Shown: positions 15,033 through 23,636 of the stretch, piece after piece
Layout of the letters: every line of letters starts with the position of its first letter
How positions within the stretch are numbered: position 1 is the stretch's first letter
DNA from: JBEVOS01 sp044226655
GTDB lineage: Bacteria; Pseudomonadota; Alphaproteobacteria; Caulobacterales; Aquidulcibacteraceae
Length of the DNA: 64,000 nt
Direction: 5' to 3'
Assembly: GCA_044226655.1 (NCBI GenBank)
Contig: JBGAGO010000001.1
Span: 1,352,957 to 1,416,956 of the forward strand
Notes under the pieces: model-generated
The model's input: the letters and a program-made list of their open reading frames with translations, nothing else
Databases searched by the model: none
What the model was told of the DNA's origin: nothing
Made by a program: the position numbers and the translations under genes

Positions 15033-16697
15033 TCACGGGATCACGTGGCCGGACGGGCCATGCAGGCGCCGCCGGTCTGCTGTTTCGCCTGGGCCATCGC
15101 TGTCGCCGCGATAGACGGCGTTGAGGCGGCCCAGGAACATGGCTTGGCCCTCGGACGGGTTCATGAAGCCGTCGGACGGCGTGCGCAGCTGGCTCGGATT
15201 GGCCGCGTGCACGAGATAGGGCGTGACGATGATGACGAGTTCGGACTCGTTGTTGATGAAATCGCGCGAGCGGAACAGCGTGCCGAGCACCGGCAGGTTC
15301 ATCGCGCCCGGCAGGCCTTCGATGGCGTGCCGCGTGGCTTCGCGAATGAGGCCCGCCATCACGATCGCGCCGCCCGAAGGCATTTCAACCGTGGTCTCCG
15401 CGCGCCGCACTTGCAGCGCGGGAATGGTGATGCCGCGCACAACGGTCGTCGAGCCGTCCGGCTGACGGATCGGAGTATCGCCCGTGCTGATCGCGCCTTC
15501 GCTGGTGAGTTCGCTGACCTCGGTCGAGAGCTTCAGCGAGATGCGCCCGCCCGAGAGCACGACCGGCGTCACCGCAAGGCCCACGCCGAATGGTTTGAAC
15601 TCGACCGAAATCTGCCCGTCGTCGGAATTGACCGGCACCGGGAATTCGCCGCCCGCGAGGAAGCGCGCGCTTTCGCCGGAGATCGCCGTCAAATTCGGCT
15701 CGGCCAGAATGCGCAGCAGGCCGGCGCGCTCGAACGCCTGGATCGAGGCTTGCGTCTGGCGGTCGGTCACCGCTTCGGCCGGGCCGTAGGTGACTTGTTG
15801 GCCGGTGTAATTGCCGTTGGGATCGTAAAGCGGCTGCGAGGAATAGCCGCCGACGCCCGAACTGCCCGTCGACGTGCCGCCCGGATCGACATTGCCGCTC
15901 GGATAGGTGAGGCTTTCCGGCTGCAGGATGTTTTCCGCGATGCCGCCCGATGCGGTCAGGCCGCCCAGCAGGCGGCCTGAAATCGAGAAGCCGTTCTCCG
16001 TCGCGACATTCCAGAAATGGTCGCTGTTGAAGAGCTGATTGACGATCTCGTCATAGTTCATGTTGACGCCAAGCTGGCGCACCAAAGTGCGGCTCATCTC
16101 GACGATGCGCACACGCACCAGAACCTGTTCGCTGCCTTCCACCTGCAGCAGGTTCACGATTTGCGGCCCGCTTGTGTTCGAGGCGTTGGAGCCGATGAAC
16201 CGGCTCGCGATGTCGTACACGGTTTGCGATTCAGCGGCGGAGGGCACCGTGCCCGAGAGCACGATCGAGCCGTTCACCGCCTCGGCATGGACCGTGGAAT
16301 TGGTCGAATAGCGCTGCAGAATATCGTTGAGCGGCGCCACATCCGGCTCGACGCGAATTTCAACATTCGCGATCTGATGGCCGCTGGCGTCGAAGAAGAA
16401 GGCGTTGGTCTGCCCGATCGCGCGGCCGATGATGTAGACGCGGCGTGAGGTGCGCACCACCGCATCGGCCGTGGCGGGATTGGAGAGCAGCACGTCGCGC
16501 GCATCGGCCGGCAGATCGATGATCGCCGATTTGCCGAGCGGCAGAACGAGAGAGGCCGCCGTCGCGCCCGAACCGCCGCCATTGATGCGGATGTTCGAGG
16601 CGCCGGTATCGGCCGCCTGCGCATAGGCGAGAGTCGGCGAGGCCGCCATCAGCGCCGAAAGCGCTGTGGCGATGCTGGCCCTGAGGCGCTTCCTCAT
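15033..16697 (-). CDS. cpaC: Tad pilus outer-membrane secretin CpaC (RcpA)
   Basis: 554 residues with a Sec signal (cleavage after AYAQA), a pilus-assembly N-terminal domain (LVLPLGKSAIIDLPADARDV), a BON/secretin N1-like part (about 120-195) and a C-terminal secretin domain (AEPNLTAISGESARFLAGGEFPVP, then VEMPSGGAIVMAGLIRE). A Gly/Ser/Tyr-rich insert (about 270-305) interrupts the N-terminal part of the secretin domain. It forms the outer-membrane pore for the Flp pilus. Its ATG overlaps the cpaB stop (ATGA). Confidence 0.96.
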   Translation of the reverse strand: MRKRLRASIATALSALMAASPTLAYAQAADTGASNIRINGGGSGATAASLVLPLGKSAIIDLPADARDVLLSNPATADAVVRTSRRVYIIGRAIGQTNAFFFDASGHQIANVEIRVEPDVAPLNDILQRYSTNSTVHAEAVNGSIVLSGTVPSAAESQTVYDIASRFIGSNASNTSGPQIVNLLQVEGSEQVLVRVRIVEMSRTLVRQLGVNMNYDEIVNQLFNSDHFWNVATENGFSISGRLLGGLTASGGIAENILQPESLTYPSGNVDPGGTSTGSSGVGGYSSQPLYDPNGNYTGQQVTYGPAEAVTDRQTQASIQAFERAGLLRILAEPNLTAISGESARFLAGGEFPVPVNSDDGQISVEFKPFGVGLAVTPVVLSGGRISLKLSTEVSELTSEGAISTGDTPIRQPDGSTTVVRGITIPALQVRRAETTVEMPSGGAIVMAGLIREATRHAIEGLPGAMNLPVLGTLFRSRDFINNESELVIIVTPYLVHAANPSQLRTPSDGFMNPSEGQAMFLGRLNAVYRGDSDGPGETADRRRLHGPSGHVIP

Positions 16698-17506
16698 CGC
16701 GACGTCCCCCTGACTTGTCCGAATGCATGAATGAGCACGCCGCCGCCGCCCTGGCCCGTGCCGGAGCCGGGCGGCGCCGCGGACGGCACGCGCAAAGTGG
16801 CAGGCTCGGTTTGAACGCCGCGCAGCGACAGCGAAATTTCACCTTGCATGTCGGCCTGCGCGAGCAGGCGCGCATCGGCGGCGCTCAGCTCAAGCACGGC
16901 GACGCGCGCTTCGGCGCGTTCGGGCGCATCGCCCGTGGTTTGCGTCTGCACGTGCTCGTCAAGCGCCAGCACGCGCACGTCTTGCAGAATGGTCGTGGCA
17001 TGCGCGACCTGATGGCCGCCGTTTTCGCCATCGCTCTTGGCCGTCATCACGACATCGACGTGATCGTTCGGCTGGATGAAGCCGCCGACGGCGCGCGTGC
17101 TTTCGATCTCGACCGCGACCGCGCGATAGCCAGGCTGCAATTGCGCAGCCAGGAAGCCGTGGCCGTTGGCCAGCACCAGCGAGCCTTCGATCACCGGCTC
17201 GCCTTGCGAGAAATTGCGGCGCGCGATCGCGCCCTGCAGCTCGGTCGAGGCGTCCGGGCGCTGCGATTGGCGGATGAAATCGCCGCCCACGGAATCATTA
17301 GGAAAGAGCCGCCAGGCAAGATCGCTGCCGGTGAGCGCCGCGCCCTGCATCACATTGCGCGTCACCACCAGAACTTGTTGGCCTTCGATGGGCGCCGCGT
17401 GTTCACGCCGTTCCGGCGGACGCGCCGTCATGCCGCGAATGACAACCATCGCGCCGATCGCCGCAATGAAAGCGACAGCGAGAACGATCAGCTGACGCGC
17501 TGACAT
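16694..17506 (-). CDS. cpaB: Flp pilus assembly protein CpaB (RcpC)
   Basis: 270 residues. One N-terminal membrane segment (about 5-25) is followed by the SAF/RcpC domain: VLVVTRNVMQGAALTGSDLAWRLFP and FSQGEPVIEGSLV, then GYRAVAVEIESTRAVGGFIQPNDHVDVVM. The C-terminus is Gly-rich. CpaB is a periplasmic protein that works with the CpaC secretin. It starts 59 nt after the cpaA stop, and a near-consensus CtrA-type site overlaps the cpaA stop, so the cpaB-tadC genes may have their own promoter. Confidence 0.94.
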   Translation of the reverse strand: MSARQLIVLAVAFIAAIGAMVVIRGMTARPPERREHAAPIEGQQVLVVTRNVMQGAALTGSDLAWRLFPNDSVGGDFIRQSQRPDASTELQGAIARRNFSQGEPVIEGSLVLANGHGFLAAQLQPGYRAVAVEIESTRAVGGFIQPNDHVDVVMTAKSDGENGGHQVAHATTILQDVRVLALDEHVQTQTTGDAPERAEARVAVLELSAADARLLAQADMQGEISLSLRGVQTEPATLRVPSAAPPGSGTGQGGGGVLIHAFGQVRGTSR

Positions 17507-17565
17507 GCGTGCTCCTTTCGGCGCCTAAGCGCATTGAATCCCTTGGGCACAATTGACTGCTATGG

Positions 17566-17580
17566 CTAAGGCAGGGTTAA
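17566..17580 (-). promoter_or_regulatory. Near-consensus CtrA-type site upstream of cpaB
   Basis: On the minus strand TTAA-N7-TTAG (17580-17566), one base off the TTAA-N7-TTAA full CtrA site, ending 59 nt before cpaB and overlapping the cpaA stop codon. CtrA is known to regulate pilus genes in Caulobacter. A single site with one mismatch could be chance. Confidence 0.35.
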
Positions 17581-18054
17581 CGCTGCGCTGGCCGCGGCGA
17601 TCCCGCCCGCCGCGATCGCGACGCCGTAGGGCACGCCGCCGCGCGGCTTTAACAAACGGTTGATGAAGGCCGGCCGCGTCTCGCTCGGCTGCACGATCTT
17701 GCGCGCGATGAGCAGGATGAGCGCGAGCAATCCGCCTGCGATCGCCATCCAAAGCGCGAAAGCGCCGAACGCGCCAAGCCCCGTCCAGAGCGAGGCCGCC
17801 GCGATCAGCTTCACATCGCCGCCGCCGACGATGCCGATTTGAAAAAGCAGAAAGCCGGCGATCAGCACGCCGAAGCCGAACAGGAGATGCCAGCCGAACG
17901 GCGCCCAGCCGGGCTGCGCAATCGCGGCGAACAGCACATAGCCGGCGGCGAGCGCGATCGAGACCCAGTTCGGTATCTTCATGGTCGCGACGTCGCTGAC
18001 GGCGCCGATCAGCAGAAGTCCGGCGAAGAGGGCGAGCGGCAAGACTTCATTCAT
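17566..18054 (-). CDS. cpaA: Prepilin peptidase CpaA (TadV)
   Basis: 162-residue aspartic prepilin peptidase with about five membrane segments. The first catalytic Asp is in AVSDVATMKIPN (IPN is the usual motif after the first Asp) and the second is in the GxGD-type motif GGGDVKLIAA. Short length and absence of the methylase domain are normal for the Tad group. It cleaves the Flp prepilin and TadE-type pseudopilins encoded nearby. It lies downstream of flp, beyond a terminator-like hairpin. Confidence 0.95.
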   Translation of the reverse strand: MNEVLPLALFAGLLLIGAVSDVATMKIPNWVSIALAAGYVLFAAIAQPGWAPFGWHLLFGFGVLIAGFLLFQIGIVGGGDVKLIAAASLWTGLGAFGAFALWMAIAGGLLALILLIARKIVQPSETRPAFINRLLKPRGGVPYGVAIAAGGIAAASAALTLP

Positions 18055-18100
18055 GCGCCGAGTACGCGCAGAGAGGCGTTGCTATTCATTAAACGCCAAG

Positions 18101-18131
18101 AAAAAAGCCGCCCGGCGAACCGGACGGCTTT
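18101..18131 (-). terminator. Rho-independent terminator/attenuator between flp and cpaA
   Basis: On the minus strand the stem AAAGCCGTCCGG-TTCG-CCGGGCGGCTTT runs into a T tract (TTTTTT). It lies 60 nt after the flp stop and should let the pilin transcript be far more abundant than the downstream cpa genes. Confidence 0.88.
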
Positions 18132-18190
18132 AGAAAGTCTTGAGGAGAGGGGGCGTGCGGCGCGCTTTCGCGCGCCGCCGCGATCAGGGC

Positions 18191-18370
18191 TTACGAGCCG
18201 CTGTTGGCGGTTTCGACCGCGTCCGAAATCTTCGTGAACGAGTCAGAGATGTTCGTGCCGAGGGTCGACACGGCCGAGATGATCACGACCGCGATGAGGG
18301 CCGCGATGAGGCCGTATTCGATGGCCGTCGCGCCGTCTTCGTTCTTCAGGAAGTTCTTCAGGTTCAACAT
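18191..18370 (-). CDS. pilA: Flp/PilA major pilin
   Basis: A 59-residue frame too short for a usual ORF list. It begins MLNLKNFLKNEDGATAIEYG, then the hydrophobic helix LIAALIAVVIISAVSTLG and a short polar tail ending in NSGS. The G-x-x-x-x-E-Y processing motif (GATAIEYG) is the hallmark of class IVb Flp pilins; cleavage by CpaA would occur after the Gly of EDG. CGGAG lies 8 nt before the ATG. It is followed by a strong terminator and then cpaA, exactly as in the Caulobacter pilA-cpa locus. Confidence 0.96.
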   Translation of the reverse strand: MLNLKNFLKNEDGATAIEYGLIAALIAVVIISAVSTLGTNISDSFTKISDAVETANSGS

Positions 18371-18638
18371 TTCAATGCTCCGATGTCAGGTGCTCTCACC
18401 AGTCAGGCTGGGCGCCGCACCCGACGACCCGTACCAGACACGCGAAGATATAGTCTGGTCGTATTGAAGAATTCGTTGAGAAAAAGGCGAAAAAAGGCAG
18501 ATTTATACCTAAAATTTATAAACCAAACCTTTGGCCTATCTTGAGCTATATATAAGGAGTGCTTGCCGCGCGTTAGCGATGTGGAAACCAATCGGTCGTA
18601 TGGCTGGAGCCTCAGATAGGCGCGCGGAGACGGCGGAT
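18371..18638. other. AT-rich divergent promoter region between pilA and the pilus N-terminal-domain gene
   Basis: The stretch 18450-18560 is much richer in A and T than its surroundings (runs AAAAAGGCGAAAAAAGGC, CTAAAATTTATAAACC, CTATATATAAGG). It must hold the pilA promoter (minus) and probably that of the plus-strand gene. No TTAA-N7-TTAA site is found in it; I cannot assign -35 and -10 boxes with confidence. Confidence 0.55.
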
Positions 18639-19097
18639 ATGGCGAAGCGGAGCTGGATTGTGCGTGGCGCGCTCGGGCTCGCCGCCTCGATGTTCATGGC
18701 CGCCAGCGCCTATGCGCACGATATTCATGTCGCGCTCGATGCGACCACGCCGCTGCGCCTGTCTTCGCCCGCGCAAGGCGTGTCGATCGGCAATTCCTCG
18801 ATCATCGGCGTCTCGGTGCAGAGCGACCGGCTGCTGTTCGTCACCGGCCGCTCCTATGGCACGACCAATCTCGTCGTCGTCGATGGCGACGGCCGCACCA
18901 TCTATAGCGGCCGCGTGACGGTGACGCCGGATGAAAACGGCGCCGTGATCGTCACGCGCGGCCTCGATACCGAGCGCCTCGAATGCTCGCCGATCTGCCG
19001 CCCGCGGCCCGATATCGGCGATGGCTCGGATGCGTTCGGCCAGGTCACCTCGCAAATCGGCGCGCGCGCCTCGACCGGCACCGGCGGCGGCAATTAA
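18639..19097 (+). CDS. Pilus assembly protein with CpaC N-terminal-like domain
   Basis: 152 residues with a Sec signal ending ASAYAH. The mature part is a single pilus-assembly N-terminal domain (LRLSSPAQGVSIGNSSIIGVSV, VTGRSYGTTNLVVVDGDGRTIY), the same fold as the start of CpaC, without a secretin channel. The C-terminus has a Cys pair in LECSPICRPRP. ATG 18639 has GGAGA 8 nt upstream; the frame to 18531 lacks one. It faces away from flp across an AT-rich promoter region. It is probably a periplasmic accessory of the secretin. Confidence 0.85.
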   Translation: MAKRSWIVRGALGLAASMFMAASAYAHDIHVALDATTPLRLSSPAQGVSIGNSSIIGVSVQSDRLLFVTGRSYGTTNLVVVDGDGRTIYSGRVTVTPDENGAVIVTRGLDTERLECSPICRPRPDIGDGSDAFGQVTSQIGARASTGTGGGN

Positions 19098-19195
19098 GCC
19101 TGAAAATCAAACGCGGTTGATGCCGTTAACCGCGTGTTTTGACCGCAAATAAAGCAATGTGCGCGATGCTGCACCTCTGCCTGGAGGGCCAAGGC

Positions 19196-19741
19196 GTGCT
19201 GTTCGTGCGGTCTCTACATCGCGATCTTCTGCGTTTCGCGCGCGCCGAGCAGGGCGCGGCCGCGGTCGAAATGGCCATGATCGCCGCGCCGTTCTTCTGG
19301 CTGCTGATGGGCATGTTCGAAGTCGCGATGATCCAGTTCGCGCAGACCACGCTCGATTACGCGATGGGCGAAACCGCGCGTCAGATCCGCACCGGCGAAT
19401 TCCAGATGGACCATTTCACCGAGGCGCAGGTGAAGGCGCGCATTTGCAGTGAGATGGGCCGCATTCTCGCGGCCAATTGCGACGACCTTTATCTCGATGT
19501 CGATTCCTATCAGGGCTTCGTCAACGTTCAGAACACCAACCCGGTCGGTCCGAACGGGCAGATGAACACGTCCGGCTTCGGCTATAGCCCTGGCGCGCCG
19601 TCCGCGATCGTGATGGTCCGCGGGTTTTACTCCTGGCATGTGTTCACGCCGTTCTTCCAAGATTTTCTGGCCAATGTCGGTCATACGCGGCTGCTGACCT
19701 CGACAATTCTTTTCCGGAACGAACCCTATGCGACGACCTGA
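19196..19741 (+). CDS. tadE: TadE-type pseudopilin
   Basis: 181 residues from GTG 19196, preceded by GGAGGG with 7 nt spacing; an in-frame ATG lies at 19157 and a TTG at 19139 without good ribosome sites. The TadE pattern is clear: a basic leader then FARAEQGAAAVEMAMIAAPFFWLLMGMFEVAM, with Glu at the +5-like position of the hydrophobic helix. It is probably processed by CpaA and acts as a minor pilin. Two Cys (ARICSEMGRIL, AANCDDLY) may form a disulphide. It overlaps the next gene by 14 nt. Confidence 0.9.
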   Translation: MLFVRSLHRDLLRFARAEQGAAAVEMAMIAAPFFWLLMGMFEVAMIQFAQTTLDYAMGETARQIRTGEFQMDHFTEAQVKARICSEMGRILAANCDDLYLDVDSYQGFVNVQNTNPVGPNGQMNTSGFGYSPGAPSAIVMVRGFYSWHVFTPFFQDFLANVGHTRLLTSTILFRNEPYATT

Positions 19742-20330
19742 TCGCGCCATCGCGGGCGTTCTGGCGGCGCTGCGCAGGTTCGCGCACGCGCGCGCCGGCC
19801 TTGCGGCCGTCGAATTCGCGCTCATCCTGCCGATGATGGTGATGGTGCTGTTCGGCGCCGTCGAGGTCGTCAACCTGCTTGAGGCCGATCGCCGGCTCGA
19901 GAACACGGCCGCCTCCGTCTCCGACGTGCTCTCGCGCGACAACAGCGTCGACAACACCGAAATGAACGGCGTGATGTCCGCGATCGATCCGCTGATGTGG
20001 CCGGATTCCGGCTCGCACGTCGATTTGCGCATCTGTTCGATCATCATCAATTCGACCAGCGATGCGCGCGTGGTGTGGTGCGATACGCGCGGCAGTGAAT
20101 ATCCGCCGCTGGCCGCGAATGCCGTCGTGGGCGGCTTGCCGACAGCGATGATGCGCGCCGGCACCAGCCTCATCCGCGTGGAAGCGGCCTATCCCTATCA
20201 TCCGCGCTTCGGCTTCTTCCTGCTGGACGAGCGCCGCCACATGGATCGCGACACGCGCGAACGCAATTTGAAGCACACGGTCTATCGCCGCTCCCGCCTG
20301 GTCGATCCGATCCCGCGCGTGCGCAACTAG
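19728..20330 (+). CDS. Second TadE/TadF-like pseudopilin
   Basis: 200 residues with leader RFAHARAGLAAVEFALILPMMVMVLFGAVEVV, the TadE/TadF signature (A-x-VEFALILP). A soluble periplasmic part follows with two Cys (DLRICSII, VVWCDTRG). It overlaps the previous gene by 14 nt, so the two pseudopilins are made together. It is likely a CpaA substrate and minor pilus component. Confidence 0.88.
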   Translation: MRRPDRAIAGVLAALRRFAHARAGLAAVEFALILPMMVMVLFGAVEVVNLLEADRRLENTAASVSDVLSRDNSVDNTEMNGVMSAIDPLMWPDSGSHVDLRICSIIINSTSDARVVWCDTRGSEYPPLAANAVVGGLPTAMMRAGTSLIRVEAAYPYHPRFGFFLLDERRHMDRDTRERNLKHTVYRRSRLVDPIPRVRN

Positions 20331-20386
20331 GCGCGCAGGCCCGGCCTGGGCATTGACCGGCAGGCCGCGCCGGCTCACATCCGGCC

Positions 20387-21826
20387 ATGAGCCGGTCATT
20401 GACCCCGCAACAAGCCGTCCAGACCCTCGAAGAGGCGCATGGCCGCGCCGTGACGGCGCTGCGCCGCGCCGTGGCGCGCTTCGCCGCCGATGGAACCCCG
20501 CCCAGCGCGGAAGAGCGGGCGCTGTTCCGCTATCCCGAATTGCGCGTCGTCTATGCCGGCGGCGGCGCAGGCCCCAGAACGCCGCGCGCCTATGGCCAGC
20601 TGATCTGGCCCGGCGAATATGAGGTCTCGATCACCCAGCCCGGCTTTTTCCGGCCCTATCTCCTGGAGCAGCTCAGCCTGCTGGTCGAAGATTACGGCGC
20701 CGAGATCAGCGTCGGCGTGAGCGAGAGCGAAATCCCGTATTCCTTCGTGCTCGACAGCGCGCTCGATCTCGATGCGACGCCGACGGCGGAATTGGCGCGG
20801 CATTTTCCGATCCCGCGCCTGGCTTTGGTGGGCGACGCCGTCGTCGATGGACGCCCGCATGAAAATCTGGAGCGCGCCCGCCCGCTGGCCTTGTTCGATG
20901 CGCCGCGCACGGATTATTCGCTGAAGCGGCTCGATCATTACACCGGCGCGCCCTGGCAGGACGTGCAGCCCTGGATTCTGTTCACGAATTACCAGCGCTA
21001 TGTCGAGGAATTCGTGCGCTACGCCGTCAAGCGCGTGATGGAGGGGCCCGAGGGTTTGGCGCTGTCCTGTCCCGGCCGCATCCGCATCGAGAAATCGACG
21101 CCGAACGCGGAGGAGGCTGCGCTCGCCGCGCCATGGCGCAATCATCAAATGCCCGCCTATCATCTGATCGAGCCCGGCAATGACGGCGTCAGCCTCGTCA
21201 ATATCGGCGTCGGCCCATCCAACGCCAAGACGATGACCGATCACCTCGCCGTGCTGCGCCCGCATTGCTGGCTGATGATCGGCCATTGCGGGGGCTTGCG
21301 CCACACGCAGCGCGTCGGCGATTACGTGCTGGCGCACGCCTATCTGCGGCGCGACCGCGTGCTCGATGATCACGTGCCGCTCGAAATTCCCGTGCCGGCG
21401 ATCGCGGAGGTGCAGGTCGCGCTCGAACAGGCCGCCAGCGCCGCCTCCGGCGAAGATCCCGGCGAATTGCGCCGGCGTCTGCGCACCGGCACCGTCGTCA
21501 GCTACGCCGACCGCAATTGGGAGCTCGACTATCTCAACGAGCGGCAATTGCTGTCGCAATCGCGCGCCATCGCGGTCGATATGGAAAGCGCGTGCATCGC
21601 CACGCAGGGCTTCCGCCTGCGCGTGCCCTATGGCGTGCTGCTGTGCGTGTCGGATAAGCCGCTTCACGGCGAAATCAAACTGCCCGGCGGCGCCGATCGC
21701 TTTTACGAACGCGCCGTCGGCGCGCATCTGCGCATCGGCATCGAGACTTTGGAAATTCTCAAACGCCAGCGCGCGCAATTGCATTCGCGCAAGCTGCGCT
21801 CGTTCGACGAGCCGCCGTTCCGATGA
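20387..21826 (+). CDS. amn: AMP nucleosidase
   Basis: 479 residues, matching AMP nucleosidase, which hydrolyses AMP to adenine and ribose 5-phosphate. The N-terminal domain (AYGQLIWPGEYEVSITQPGFFRPYLLEQL) is typical of Amn and absent from ordinary phosphorylases. The C-terminal phosphorylase-like domain shows LVNIGVGPSNAKTMTDHLAVLRPHCWLMIGHCGGLR and the catalytic region IAVDMESACIATQG. Length is normal. Its stop overlaps the next gene (ATGA). Confidence 0.95.
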   Translation: MSRSLTPQQAVQTLEEAHGRAVTALRRAVARFAADGTPPSAEERALFRYPELRVVYAGGGAGPRTPRAYGQLIWPGEYEVSITQPGFFRPYLLEQLSLLVEDYGAEISVGVSESEIPYSFVLDSALDLDATPTAELARHFPIPRLALVGDAVVDGRPHENLERARPLALFDAPRTDYSLKRLDHYTGAPWQDVQPWILFTNYQRYVEEFVRYAVKRVMEGPEGLALSCPGRIRIEKSTPNAEEAALAAPWRNHQMPAYHLIEPGNDGVSLVNIGVGPSNAKTMTDHLAVLRPHCWLMIGHCGGLRHTQRVGDYVLAHAYLRRDRVLDDHVPLEIPVPAIAEVQVALEQAASAASGEDPGELRRRLRTGTVVSYADRNWELDYLNERQLLSQSRAIAVDMESACIATQGFRLRVPYGVLLCVSDKPLHGEIKLPGGADRFYERAVGAHLRIGIETLEILKRQRAQLHSRKLRSFDEPPFR

Positions 21827-22404
21827 GCGCGCACACGCTTTCCGCGCCGAACGTGCGCGTCGCCGCGTGGTTCGCCGCGGCGCTGCTGGTCTGCGCGCTG
21901 ATTGCAGCGGCGCTGCTTGCACAGTTCTCGGTGCGCGAAACGGCCTATCCGCCCGATCGCGGCGTGGAAGCCTATGTCGCGCCGCGCGCCGCGCCATCAT
22001 CGTTCGCCATTGCGCCTGCCAACGCGCCCGCGCGCGGCGGCGCCATCGCCGCGCCGGAGCAGGGCCCGCAGGCGCCGCCGAGCGCGCTCACGGGTCTCGC
22101 CAATGTGGCGCGCGGTTCGAGCTTTTCCGCTTATCGCGGCGAACGCGCGATTGCGCCCGCGCCGGTCGAAGGCGGTCTTTCGCGCGACGATGCGCTCGGG
22201 CGCGCCATCGTGCGCGGCCTCAATGCGCGGGTGGAGAATTATGCGCGCGGCGAAGCCCAGCGCTATGCGGATCCGCGCGACGATCCGATCTACGAGCGCG
22301 GAACCGATCCCGCCGACGCCGCGATGCGGCCATGCCCGATCGGCCAAGAGCCGCGCGGCGATGGCCGCAATCTCCACGGCCGCACCTGCGTCCCCACGCG
22401 CTGA
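21823..22404 (+). CDS. Single-pass membrane protein, unknown
   Basis: 193 residues: short cytoplasmic start, one membrane segment (about 13-34), a Pro/Ala-rich periplasmic stretch and a C-terminal part with two Cys (MRPCPIGQ and RTCVPTR) that could be disulphide bonded. No family recognised. It is coupled to amn by an ATGA overlap; no functional link can be argued from sequence. Confidence 0.7.
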   Translation: MSAHTLSAPNVRVAAWFAAALLVCALIAAALLAQFSVRETAYPPDRGVEAYVAPRAAPSSFAIAPANAPARGGAIAAPEQGPQAPPSALTGLANVARGSSFSAYRGERAIAPAPVEGGLSRDDALGRAIVRGLNARVENYARGEAQRYADPRDDPIYERGTDPADAAMRPCPIGQEPRGDGRNLHGRTCVPTR

Positions 22405-22432
22405 CGCTGATATAAGAACGAACAGCCGCCGC

Positions 22433-22636
22433 GTCCTTCTCCCCTTGTGGGAGAAGGTGGCGCGAAATGCGGCTTGCCGCATTTCGCTCTCAAGAGATCA
22501 AAATCGAGCGGGCTCGATTTTGAAGCGCCGGATGACGGGTGATAGCGCCGCGTTCTGAGAAAAGAGAGTAAGCACCCCTCATCCGTCTCGATTGCTGCGC
22601 AATCGATCCACCTTCTCCCACAAGGGGAGAAGGACG
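22433..22636. repeat. Intergenic inverted repeat, family B, long unit
   Basis: Left outer arm CCTTCTCCCCTTGTGGGAGAAGG and right outer arm CCTTCTCCCACAAGGGGAGAAGG are each palindromic. The core includes a nested hairpin ATGCGGCTTGCCGCAT, the inverted pair AAATCGAGC/GCTCGATTT and, near the right side, CACCCCTCATCC. It fills the gap between the amn operon and the phosphatase gene. Confidence 0.82.
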
Positions 22637-22659
22637 AGGGCGCGTTCGAACTCTACGCG

Positions 22660-23442
22660 CTATTCGAACAGCTTCTTTTCGATCTGCGCGCGCTTGTTGG
22701 CGTCGATGCCCAGCACGTCGCGCAGATAGGTTTCGACATCGCCGTGCTCGGCGCGGATGGAGTCGAACGCGGCGGCGAGGAAGCGCGCCTCCACGCCCTG
22801 CGCGACATGCATCGCTTCAGGATCGGGACGCTTGCCGTATTCGGCATGGATGCTGTCGGCCCACATCGGCCCGAAGCGCGCGAAGCGCTCGGGATCGTTG
22901 GTGAGCAGGAAATCGTGGAAGATGTCGTCTTCGTGCACGCCCGCCAGCGTGTGCGTCAGCGCCACGATCATGCCCGTGCGGTCCTTGCCCGCCGCGCAAT
23001 GGACCAGCAGCGCGCCCGGCGTCTCGGCCACGATGTCGAAATAGCGCGAGAACAGATCGATGTGGCGCGGCAGGTGCGGCCCGCGCCGGTAATAGCGGTC
23101 GAGATAGCCGCGGAAATCGGCGCCGGTGAGATCCGAGCTCGCCATGAAGCCCTGCCAGCTCTCTTCGCCCTCGTGGTGATCGTCGTTCTCGACGATCGCG
23201 GCGGAGAAATTCTCCCAGCGGCGCGCGGGATTGCGTTCGCGCTCTTCCGGACGGCGCAGATCGATGATCGCGGAAATGCCCAGCTCGGCCAGCCGCGCAA
23301 GATCGGAATCCGTCGCCATGCCGGGCGCTGCGGAGCGGAAGAAGCGCCCGCGCGCCATGGTGCGGTCGCCCGCCTGATAGCCGCCGAAATCGCGGAAATT
23401 CTGGAGGCCTTCGAACGGATGCTTCTGCGTCATGCCCGCCAT
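22660..23442 (-). CDS. Protein tyrosine phosphatase, Y_phosphatase3 family
   Basis: 260 residues from ATG 23442 (or 23433). The start GLQNFRDFGGY and the P-loop VHCAAGKDRTGMIVAL (147-162, nucleophile Cys149, then Lys-Asp-Arg) are diagnostic of the bacterial MptpB-like family, whose members can act on phosphotyrosine and phosphoinositides. The Asp of NDDHH and the helix ending FLLTND fit the family. The frame reaching 23811 covers the downstream end of other genes and is not used. It lies downstream of nrdB and the two small membrane proteins on the same strand. Confidence 0.92.
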   Translation of the reverse strand: MAGMTQKHPFEGLQNFRDFGGYQAGDRTMARGRFFRSAAPGMATDSDLARLAELGISAIIDLRRPEERERNPARRWENFSAAIVENDDHHEGEESWQGFMASSDLTGADFRGYLDRYYRRGPHLPRHIDLFSRYFDIVAETPGALLVHCAAGKDRTGMIVALTHTLAGVHEDDIFHDFLLTNDPERFARFGPMWADSIHAEYGKRPDPEAMHVAQGVEARFLAAAFDSIRAEHGDVETYLRDVLGIDANKRAQIEKKLFE

Positions 23443-23507
23443 GTAGCGAGGATCGGCGCGCGCGCCAATGCGTGCGCGGACCTCAATATGTGACGTTTCC
23501 GCGGCGC

Positions 23508-23636
23508 CTACTCGGCCGCGACCTGCGGGGGCTTTTTGCGGGGCCGATCGAGCACGCCCGCGAACCAAAGTCCGCCAAACGCCACGAGGATGGCCCACAC
23601 GCTGCCGATCAGGAATTGCAGGAGAGGGGGCATCAT
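23508..23636 (-). CDS. Small single-pass membrane protein (42 aa)
   Basis: A 42-residue frame, MMPPLLQFLIGSVWAILVAF followed by GGLWFAGVLDRPRKKPPQVA and a short end, with one membrane helix and a basic C-terminal tail. Its ATG overlaps the stop of the 77-residue gene (ATGATG over TGA), a coupling seen for real genes in this genome. No family recognised. Confidence 0.55.
   Translation of the reverse strand: MMPPLLQFLIGSVWAILVAFGGLWFAGVLDRPRKKPPQVAAE

Noticed and set aside
18531..18638. Longer start of the pilus N-terminal-domain gene
   Set aside because: The upstream part falls in the AT-rich promoter region and would put non-signal sequence before a normal signal peptide.
22433..22636. Repeat region considered as a CRISPR array or small RNA
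   Set aside because: Only two inverted arms, no regularly spaced direct repeats and spacers; arms match a dispersed element family.
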